From positions 1-20,515 of IMG/VR virus record IMGVR_UViG_3300044732_002489: a stretch of DNA of 20,515 nucleotides, one strand, 5' to 3'. The notes below the pieces were generated by a model that worked only from the letters and a program-made list of their open reading frames with translations, ran no database searches and was not told the origin of the DNA. Below, in pieces: positions 14,931 to 20,515 of this stretch. This DNA comes from a virus. The position numbers were made by a program, and so were the translations under genes. The stretch's first letter is position 1. Every line of letters begins with the position of its first letter.

Positions 14931-14980
14931 ACTCGGAATAGTAACCGAAATCATCATATTGCTCTTCCATAGTGCAATTC

Positions 14981-16474
14981 TTATTTTTCAAATTTAATTC
15001 CAGCGTGATTGTCTTCTTTTGCATCGCCGGCAGAGTATTCTCCTTCGAAAGAAGTAACTATGAATGTTTTAGTAGGAGATACTGCACATCCAATACGTTC
15101 CATAAATTTTCTATTTACCAAGAACTTCGTCGATTTATCCTTGCGATCAACCAACGAAACATGAACGTCTTTATAAGTTTTACCATTGAATTGTATTTCT
15201 ATTTCTATTATAGGTCTTTCTTCAACAACCTTGCCAACTTCGGCATTTGCCCAACCAACAACTTTGTGTGCGAATTTTTTACCACCTAGTTCCCATTTAA
15301 CTTCTTTTTTGTTATCACTTAGATCCATTTTATCATATGTTAATGAAGATGATAAAGATCCGTTACCAGTGTCAAATTTAGCAACGATATCACCAATTCC
15401 CGGAATATGAATTACTTCTCGGAATCCAACAACTCTTTTTGAACGAATCCAATTTGATTTATCTTCTAAGAAATCTATAATGTCCGATACAACATCTATG
15501 CCAGTTGCTTTTTTAAGACCTTGAGTTCCAGGAGAAGCATTAACTTCTAGAACATAATTTTTACCTGTTTTCTTATCAACAATGATATCAACTCCACACC
15601 AATTACATCCAATAGCTTTCGCAGAATTTATTGCGATTTCTTCTTGTTCCGGAGTAACTTTAGTTTTTTCAACGGTTCCTCCCAATGAATAGTTAGTTCT
15701 AAAATCTTTCTTAACTCGGTTTCTTCTCATATACCCAAGAAGTACTGCATCAGTATCTTCAGGTTTTGGCGAGTTGAACTTTCGTGTAAGAACGTGTATT
15801 CTTAAATCATATTCAGATTCGATCTTCTCTTGGATAAGAACTTCTAATTTAGGATCCATTTTCCAAAGAGTTTGAAGTACGGATTTTAAAGATGCCAGCG
15901 ATTCAATAATTGAGACACCAATTCCCTGAGAACCGGAAAGTAATTTAAGTACAACTGGGAATTTATTACCAACTTGTTTAACGGCAGAATCAATAGTCTC
16001 TTCGTTTTCGATAATTGCCATTTTAGGAACCGGAATACCAGCGTCCATGAGTATTTTTGATGTAACATATTTATTTTCACAAGCTAGAATAGAATCGATA
16101 GTATTTACTACGAAAAATCCAGCATCTTCTAATTTTGAACAAACATCCCTTGTAAAAGTAGATCTTACAACTCCTCTACGAGTTAAAATAGCCGTATCAT
16201 CTACATTAATACCCATTGGCTTTTTATTTTCCTTATCAAAGATAAGTAGATCATATTTCATCGTTTTATCTTCGGTAACTACGCAACTGTTGATATCGAC
16301 TATTCTATGTTGAATTCCTCTTTTCTTCAGTTCTTCAGCAACTGCCGGAACCGTATAGGATTCTTCACTCATGTTAGACAGAAGAATAATCTTGATTTTT
16401 GGTTTTTTAGCTTTAGCTTCTTTTGCTTCGTTAATGGTCACCCATTCGTCGAAATACAGCATTTGTCTTTTCAT
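14981..16474 (-). CDS. RimK-type ATP-grasp ligase fused to RimB-like retropepsin domain
   Basis: A 497-residue two-domain enzyme. Residues about 28-340 are a RimK-type ATP-grasp, which joins amino acids (Glu in RimK) to a protein C-terminus using ATP: glycine-rich loop LLSGSQGIGV (178-187), YDLRIHVL (222-229), DFRTNYSLGG (257-266), GVDIIVD (294-300) and EVNASPG (310-316) with metal ligands E310 and N312. Residues about 346-474 match RimB/DUF785 (PF05618), an aspartic protease of retropepsin type: AKFDTGNGS with D368-T369-G370, and FLVNRKFMERIG (451-462). The N-terminus YFDEWVTINE|AKEAK resembles a capsid-targeting sequence with an INE|A cleavage site. The start overlaps the zinc-ribbon gene by 44 bases; M5 is an alternative. 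RimK and RimB are separate genes in bacteria I recall, where they extend and trim ribosomal protein S6. Domains confident; target inferred. Confidence 0.88.
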   Translation of the reverse strand: MKRQMLYFDEWVTINEAKEAKAKKPKIKIILLSNMSEESYTVPAVAEELKKRGIQHRIVDINSCVVTEDKTMKYDLLIFDKENKKPMGINVDDTAILTRRGVVRSTFTRDVCSKLEDAGFFVVNTIDSILACENKYVTSKILMDAGIPVPKMAIIENEETIDSAVKQVGNKFPVVLKLLSGSQGIGVSIIESLASLKSVLQTLWKMDPKLEVLIQEKIESEYDLRIHVLTRKFNSPKPEDTDAVLLGYMRRNRVKKDFRTNYSLGGTVEKTKVTPEQEEIAINSAKAIGCNWCGVDIIVDKKTGKNYVLEVNASPGTQGLKKATGIDVVSDIIDFLEDKSNWIRSKRVVGFREVIHIPGIGDIVAKFDTGNGSLSSSLTYDKMDLSDNKKEVKWELGGKKFAHKVVGWANAEVGKVVEERPIIEIEIQFNGKTYKDVHVSLVDRKDKSTKFLVNRKFMERIGCAVSPTKTFIVTSFEGEYSAGDAKEDNHAGIKFEK

Positions 16475-16952
16475 TTTTATGAATATATTTTATGAATTTT
16501 CGTTGTGTTTCTTTAATCAATTTTTTGTGATATTCAGTAAAAGCAATCATCGAATCTAAAACAGATTGACTGACATTATTAGCATCCTTTACATAATATG
16601 TATAACACTTTGAACATACAAAATTGTCTATTTTGAAGTTATCTACTTTAGATTTGATAGAATTTTTACAATATGCGCAATTCCAATCAAGTAACTTAAA
16701 AGTCCGTTTAATAGATGAATAAGTTGATACTTCTCGTGTCTCTGGGTTCACAAATGGTCTTTGTAAATGAGATACATTAATAGCCGCATCTTCTAACCTA
16801 AACAAACACATTATGAATCTATCATCACTAGAATTTTTGCTAATGATTGGATTTTTCAAAAGTACTCTTTGATATCTAGGACTTAAACCTTTTAATACGA
16901 TACCAAAACGAGTTTTTTCTCTTCCTCGATTCTGCCTCTTAATGTTAATCAT
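16431..16952 (-). CDS. Zinc-ribbon protein of unknown function
   Basis: I chose the ATG at 16952-16950 (MINIKRQNRG), which overlaps the stop of the 580-residue gene by eight bases; a longer frame from 16973 adds seven residues inside that gene. The 173-residue protein is basic, with a zinc-ribbon-like pair CAYC (92-95) and CSKC (113-116), spaced by 17 residues. The C-terminal third is helical and Lys-rich (YHKKLIKETQRKFIKYIHKNEK). The N-terminus (KTRFGIVLKGLSPRYQRVLLKN) might be an RNA- or DNA-binding basic region. No nuclease (HNH) signature accompanies the Cys pairs. It lies between the 580-residue gene and the ATP-grasp gene and overlaps the latter by 44 bases, so coupled translation is likely. 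Nucleic-acid binding is plausible, the role is unknown. Confidence 0.7.
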   Translation of the reverse strand: MINIKRQNRGREKTRFGIVLKGLSPRYQRVLLKNPIISKNSSDDRFIMCLFRLEDAAINVSHLQRPFVNPETREVSTYSSIKRTFKLLDWNCAYCKNSIKSKVDNFKIDNFVCSKCYTYYVKDANNVSQSVLDSMIAFTEYHKKLIKETQRKFIKYIHKNEKTNAVFRRMGDH

Positions 16953-18687
16953 TAATGATGTAATTTGGATCATTAAGCTTTTCTAAAAGAGAAACTATAG
17001 CTGCTTCAATTGCCCAACAATTAAGTTCTAAAGAACTAACTGATTCAGTAGGAGTATCATCTAGATCTTTAATAGCTTTTTCTATTTCTTTAGCATTGTT
17101 AAGAATAGCTTCTTTCTTTTTAGGATCTTCCTCTTTATTTGCTGCGTCTTTTACAGTTTTTAATTTATCTCCTAATAAAGTCTTTTTAGCATCAACTTCA
17201 GCTTTAGGTTCAGTCTTAGGCTTTTCTTCTTTAGGAGTTTCAGTCTTAGGTTTTTCTTCCTTAGGAGTTTCCGTCTTAGGTTTTTCTTCCTTAGGAGTTT
17301 CGGTCTTAGGCTTTTCTTCTTTAGGAGTTTTAGTTTCTATTTCATCGCTTCCTAACTCATCATCGGACTCTTCTGAATCTGCATTGGTTGATGTGTCTGT
17401 ATCTTCATCGTCAGATTCTTCACTATCTCCTTTAGGTTCAGATGTAGTTACGCCGGATGTTTCAGGAGCATCAGCATCTTTAGTATCTTCAGCACCAGTC
17501 TCAGCTCCCTTATCGGTTTCTTCATCATTCTCTGATGATTGAATTTTCTTAAGTTGTTCTTTCTCTTCAGGAGTACCTTCTTTCTGAGCTTTTTCATTGG
17601 ATTTAGCAAGCATTTCTTCTTCACCTTTTTCGTAGGTTTTAACTGCTTCTTTATCCTTACTAACGATTTTTTGTAACTCTGCCTTTTGTTCGGCATTATT
17701 TACCATTTGTATACAAGCATCTCTCATTTTTATACGATTCTCTATACGTAAACGAGTTTTTAACTTGTTCAATGGAGTTAACAATTTTGTTATTGCTCCG
17801 GAAACAAGTAGATCAGTTTTTTCTTTAAGATCTGATATCTTTTGAGCTTGAAGATCTTTTTTATTATCGATTGATTTTTGTAAAGTTTCTATCTCGGCTG
17901 CTAATTTATCAATCTCCTCTGATTTAGCATTTCCATCATCTTTACCCTTTTCCGGAGTAACTGCTTTAATAACATCCTTGGCACCGCCTAAAACTTCTTT
18001 TAATTTACTAATTAAACCTTTCTTTTTAGCTTTAAGAGCTTCTATTTTTCCTTTAACTCCTTTGGATTCTTCTTCGTAAACAAAAGATTCGTTTGGAATC
18101 TTTTTGTCTTTAGGTCCTGATTTTTCTTTTTTATCTGAATCTGCTAGTTTTTGAATTTCTAAATCAATATCGTTAATCTGCCCTTGTAATTCAGCGGCAG
18201 CTTTCCATTTATCTGCCTTTTCTTTTGCAGCATCGGTATCTTTATCTTCTAATTTAGCTCGTTTAACTGCCAATTCGCTAGATTTTATCTTGGTATCAAA
18301 AATCTTTTTGTCAATCTTATTTCTTTCTGATTTTTTATCTTTAGGGACTGATTCCTTTTTTGATTTTAATTTTTCTAGTGCATCTTGCAAAGCTTTTTTA
18401 CCTGCAGATATCTTTTCTATTTTAGCTTTGATCTTAGAAGCCTTTCCAGGTCTTTTAGCTTCTAAAAGAATTTCGAAGAATAAATTAGATTTTAGATCTT
18501 CTCCGTATACAGATTCTTCTATAAATGTTACTACATCTTCTATAGAAGTACCTTCATCAAATTCAACGATATAATCATCCGATATACTCTCAACGAACAA
18601 TTCGAAAATTTCTTTGTTATTAATTTCATATACCATTTTTTGATAGTTCTCTAATACAAGATCTCGTAAGTCTTTTTCTGTTTGCAT
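16945..18687 (-). CDS. Lys/Glu-rich coiled-coil head-associated protein (scaffold/core candidate)
   Basis: A 580-residue, highly charged protein. Residues 1-75 are acidic and helical and end LFFEILLE|AKRPGK, an LxE|A site of the prohead-protease type. Residues about 76-380 are Lys/Glu-rich and heptad-like (IKAKIEKISAGKKALQDAL, EIDKLAAEIETLQKSIDN). Residues 386-450 are very acidic (SEESDDEDTDTS). Residues 454-493 are four copies of TPKEEKPKTE, and the C-terminal 85 residues are helical again, with a late CWAIEAAIVSLLEKL. No signal peptide, membrane segment or enzyme motif is seen. In T4, charged coiled-coil core proteins such as gp22 surround the capsid gene, and this gene lies downstream of the major capsid gene, so a prohead core or internal-protein role is a reasonable guess. 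A tail-associated role is possible. Confidence 0.7.
   Translation of the reverse strand: MQTEKDLRDLVLENYQKMVYEINNKEIFELFVESISDDYIVEFDEGTSIEDVVTFIEESVYGEDLKSNLFFEILLEAKRPGKASKIKAKIEKISAGKKALQDALEKLKSKKESVPKDKKSERNKIDKKIFDTKIKSSELAVKRAKLEDKDTDAAKEKADKWKAAAELQGQINDIDLEIQKLADSDKKEKSGPKDKKIPNESFVYEEESKGVKGKIEALKAKKKGLISKLKEVLGGAKDVIKAVTPEKGKDDGNAKSEEIDKLAAEIETLQKSIDNKKDLQAQKISDLKEKTDLLVSGAITKLLTPLNKLKTRLRIENRIKMRDACIQMVNNAEQKAELQKIVSKDKEAVKTYEKGEEEMLAKSNEKAQKEGTPEEKEQLKKIQSSENDEETDKGAETGAEDTKDADAPETSGVTTSEPKGDSEESDDEDTDTSTNADSEESDDELGSDEIETKTPKEEKPKTETPKEEKPKTETPKEEKPKTETPKEEKPKTEPKAEVDAKKTLLGDKLKTVKDAANKEEDPKKKEAILNNAKEIEKAIKDLDDTPTESVSSLELNCWAIEAAIVSLLEKLNDPNYIIND
17211..17330 (-). repeat. Four tandem 30-bp units inside the 580-aa gene
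   Basis: Units lie at 17211-17240, 17241-17270, 17271-17300 and 17301-17330, each encoding TPKEEKPKTE. The first and fourth share one set of silent variants and the second and third another, so an ancient two-unit duplication with inversion of order, or conversion, is likely. The unit is a multiple of three, so copy number can change without breaking the frame. Confidence 0.95.
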
Positions 18688-18713
18688 CTTAATGTATTTT
18701 GTTATCTATGTAA

Positions 18714-19277
18714 TTATTCAGCTTCGTCATCTTCGACTGGAGGAAGTACGGCTTGAGGTATTTCCCCGGTTTTGCCTTCAAGTTCCCATTTCTTAAGTTT
18801 TAATTCATTTAACTTTGCGTAATCTTTGAATCTATCTTGAGTGGCTTCAAATTCAGCGGCAACTGATTTTTTAACTTTTCTTTTTTTCAAAAGATAAGCT
18901 ATTAAAAGTCCAACTGCTAATACTCCAAGGGCTGCTCCTTTTACTGCTGATTTTGCAGTATCAACCGCTGAATCAAAATCTTTTTGAGGATCATAGTATT
19001 TACCACCGGCATCTCCACCAGTCCATCCATCATCTTCAGATAACAAATCTAGTTCGTATGATTCATATAGATGTTTAGATAAAGAACTTTCCGGAGAAAA
19101 TTCATTAGCAACCGATTCGCACATATGACCAACACCGGTTTGATACAAAAGCAAAAACTTTACAATTTCATCAAATTCTTGTTTAGACGGCGTGTGTTTG
19201 TATTGATTGCATAATACCATATACTCGTTGAGTTCTTCTCTTAGAGCTACATAGTCTGATTGATCGATTAATTTCAT
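18714..19277 (-). CDS. Single-pass membrane protein with acidic tail
   Basis: A 187-residue protein of unknown function. Residues 1-70 are soluble and helical, 76-100 are Gly/Asp-rich (EDDGWTGGDAGGKYY), residues about 111-130 are one hydrophobic segment (AVKGAALGVLAVGLLIAYLL), followed by KKRKVKK, and a charged helix to the acidic end VEDDEAE. The positive cluster after the segment predicts a cytoplasmic C-terminus. The layout could suit a head-assembly initiator, which in T4-like phages starts at the inner membrane, or a virion component released in the host. It is the first gene after the capsid terminator, with GATATATAC 23 bases upstream, and precedes the 580-residue gene by 26 bases. The acidic Glu-ended tail is of interest given the RimK-type ligase downstream. 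Confidence 0.68.
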   Translation of the reverse strand: MKLIDQSDYVALREELNEYMVLCNQYKHTPSKQEFDEIVKFLLLYQTGVGHMCESVANEFSPESSLSKHLYESYELDLLSEDDGWTGGDAGGKYYDPQKDFDSAVDTAKSAVKGAALGVLAVGLLIAYLLKKRKVKKSVAAEFEATQDRFKDYAKLNELKLKKWELEGKTGEIPQAVLPPVEDDEAE

Positions 19278-19300
19278 ATCTTTTTATATGCTTATTTTAG

Positions 19301-19309
19301 GTATATATC
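19301..19309 (-). promoter_or_regulatory. Putative late promoter core GATATATAC before the 187-aa gene
   Basis: The minus strand reads GATATATAC here, 23 bases before the 187-residue gene and directly after the capsid-gene terminator. Because that terminator blocks read-through, the downstream genes need a promoter nearby, which makes this copy the best argument that the motif is functional. Confidence 0.4.
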
Positions 19310-19321
19310 TCAAAATAGTAC

Positions 19322-19355
19322 AAATAAAAAAAGAGCTCTACTAAGTAGAGCTCTT
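19322..19355 (-). terminator. Strong terminator after the major capsid gene
   Basis: A perfect 11-bp stem, AAGAGCTCTAC at 19331-19341 and its complement at 19345-19355 with a three-base loop, followed on the minus strand by a T run. It lies 21 bases after the capsid stop codon and would isolate this highly expressed gene from the head operon. Confidence 0.9.
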
Positions 19356-19376
19356 CTAATATGGTTAAGTTTAAGA

Positions 19377-20515
19377 TTAAACTAGAGAACCAAGGTTTGA
19401 ATCTAAGTTAACACCTGAAGTTAAGTACATAGTTTCTGGGTGGAAACCAGCTTCAACTAAAGCATAACGAGATTTAACCGCAACTTTAGGAGCCATAGTA
19501 CCTTCAGCGATAGTTTGTACTGATTCAGCCATTAAGTAAGGCATGAATACTAAACCTGGAGAGTTACCATCACCTTTACGTCCAACACAGAAACGAGTAT
19601 CGTTCCAAGCACGGTTAGGATCGTTATAGATAGCTAATCCAGCCAAAGTACCGATTGGATATAAAGATCCACTCATTTGGTTGATTGTGTTAGCCATTGG
19701 TGCAGGTACGAATCCAGCAACATCTTGTAAAGCAGAACATACTTGACCGTTAGTTACTACGAAAGTAGCAGGTCCACGACGACCTCTAATAGCGATTAAG
19801 TTAGCGATTGCAAGAACCTTAGACATAATCTTACGTTGACGTGTATGTAAGTTTTCAGAAGCTGAGTTGTTTACCTCAGTTGCAGCTACAACTTGAGCCT
19901 TAAGAATAGAAGACTGTAAGTAAGCACCGAAGTTAGTTGCAGGGTTACATCCACCAGTTGCCAATGTATTAGCAGCGATTGCAGTAGATCCTAAGTTCAA
20001 GAAGAAGTTACCTCCTTGAGTACGGATTACGTATTCGTGGTTTCTTTCTCCTAGAGCGAAGATACGATCTAAGATGTTTTTGTTGATTGATTGAGTCAAT
20101 TCGTTGATTAATACTGATTCAACTTGAGATACAGCATCTACACCGAATTGTTTAAGATCTTGAACTTGCTCACGAGTTACTGCAGCAGCAACTTGGAAAG
20201 TCTTAGCTTCAACTGATTTGTTGAATAGACTTAAGTTCATTACGTTATCCATAGTTCCTTCACCAGCGTTTCTTGAATATGGATCATTCAATTCAGGTGC
20301 ATTGTAAGAATAAGGAGTAGTGTTAAGAGCAGCACCAGAGAATCCTGTGATGTGATCTTCTAAAGCCTTAACTAATTCAACTGTTACACCAGCAGTAGCA
20401 CCAGTTACACCACCGATACCAGCAGCAATTGCAGTTTGTAAGTTAGACAATAAAGTTCCAGAAGTCATACCAACCGAAGTAGTTTGACGTACGTGGAAGA
20501 TTGGCATTCCGTCAA
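19377..20515 (-). CDS. 23: Major capsid protein, T4 gp23-like (5' part cut by right edge)
   Basis: The C-terminal 378 or so residues of the hexameric shell protein. The frame is open through the edge: codons GAC GGA precede the ATG at 20507, and DGMPIFHVRQT corresponds to the middle of gp23 (near TGQVFALR), so that ATG is internal and well over 100 residues are missing. Matches to T4 gp23 in order are LFNKSVEAKTFQVAAAVTRE with EIDKQVIEAKSRQLKAAYSIE, SQVESVLINELTQSINKNIL with AELSGILATEIMLEINREVV, and LVFMPYLMAESVQTI followed by VAVKSRYALVEAGFHP with IYYAPYVALTPL and MGFKTRYGIGINPF. GC-richer codons and few A/T runs set it apart from its neighbours, consistent with high expression. A strong terminator follows. 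The N-terminal cleavage site lies outside the window. Confidence 0.93.
   Translation of the reverse strand, partial: DGMPIFHVRQTTSVGMTSGTLLSNLQTAIAAGIGGVTGATAGVTVELVKALEDHITGFSGAALNTTPYSYNAPELNDPYSRNAGEGTMDNVMNLSLFNKSVEAKTFQVAAAVTREQVQDLKQFGVDAVSQVESVLINELTQSINKNILDRIFALGERNHEYVIRTQGGNFFLNLGSTAIAANTLATGGCNPATNFGAYLQSSILKAQVVAATEVNNSASENLHTRQRKIMSKVLAIANLIAIRGRRGPATFVVTNGQVCSALQDVAGFVPAPMANTINQMSGSLYPIGTLAGLAIYNDPNRAWNDTRFCVGRKGDGNSPGLVFMPYLMAESVQTIAEGTMAPKVAVKSRYALVEAGFHPETMYLTSGVNLDSNLGSLV

Noticed and set aside
14929-14970. Minus-strand 13-codon frame MEEQYDDFGYYSE after the ATP-grasp gene
   Set aside because: Too short to support, no start signal, and it runs into the terminator stem region; it could be a tiny peptide but nothing confirms it.
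17211-17330. CRISPR-like repeat array
   Set aside because: The 30-bp units are directly tandem with no spacers and are in frame inside a protein gene.
17096-17542. Plus-strand 148-residue frame with repeated VLGFSSLGVS
   Set aside because: It is the reverse image of the tandem repeat and acidic region of the 580-residue gene; repeats keep both strands free of stops. No promoter or start signal favours it.

Overview
The window reads as part of a large T4-like (Straboviridae-related or more distant) tailed phage that infects a Bacteroidota host, most likely a flavobacterium. T4-type hallmarks are the large terminase gp17 (5' part), a gp16-like small terminase, the gp23-type major capsid protein, the gp44 clamp-loader ATPase, a probable gp62 clamp-loader small subunit and a T4 RNase H/FEN-type 5' nuclease. 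The host guess rests on low GC, the general absence of purine-rich Shine-Dalgarno sequences (starts are preceded by A/T-rich tracts such as ATAAATA), and a small lipoprotein of Bacteroidota style. Nothing points to an integrated or chromosomal setting.

Layout, mostly transcribed right to left on the minus strand. 20515-19377: major capsid protein, cut by the right edge, closed by a strong terminator. 19277-14981: a head/accessory operon with a single-pass membrane protein, a 580-residue Lys/Glu-rich protein with a four-copy 30-bp repeat, a zinc-ribbon protein, and a RimK-type ATP-grasp ligase fused to a RimB-like retropepsin domain. 14441-14875: the only plus-strand gene, an AdoMet decarboxylase (SpeD)-like protein with its own promoter region and terminator. 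14285-12247: two small unknown proteins, the lipoprotein, gp44 and a possible internal head protein. 12120-9072: an unknown small protein, RNase H, two small proteins, the gp62-like protein and an unknown protein. 9047-1: a coiled-coil membrane-anchored protein, a 618-residue structural (possibly neck) protein, gp16, a four-gene sugar cassette (deacetylase, 1059-residue multi-glycosyltransferase, small glycosyltransferase, UDP-sugar epimerase), then gp17, cut by the left edge.

How it works together: replication functions (gp44, gp62, RNase H) and packaging/structural functions alternate instead of forming the T4 blocks. The sugar cassette splits gp16 from gp17, which overlap in T4; its genes overlap by ATGA or sit a few bases apart, so it is probably expressed with the late packaging genes and may glycosylate virion or host-surface molecules. 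Two proteins (132 aa and the ATP-grasp fusion) begin with short motifs resembling T4 capsid-targeting sequences followed by gp21-type (I/L)xE cleavage sites, suggesting that a protein-tailing ligase/protease may be packaged in the head. Two repeated noncoding motifs look like phage promoter classes: a bipartite element before the 83-aa and 63-aa genes, and GATATATAC before three operon-leading genes.

All assignments come from reading the sequence and remembered family motifs; no search was run. No tRNA, CRISPR array, insertion sequence or integrase was seen.
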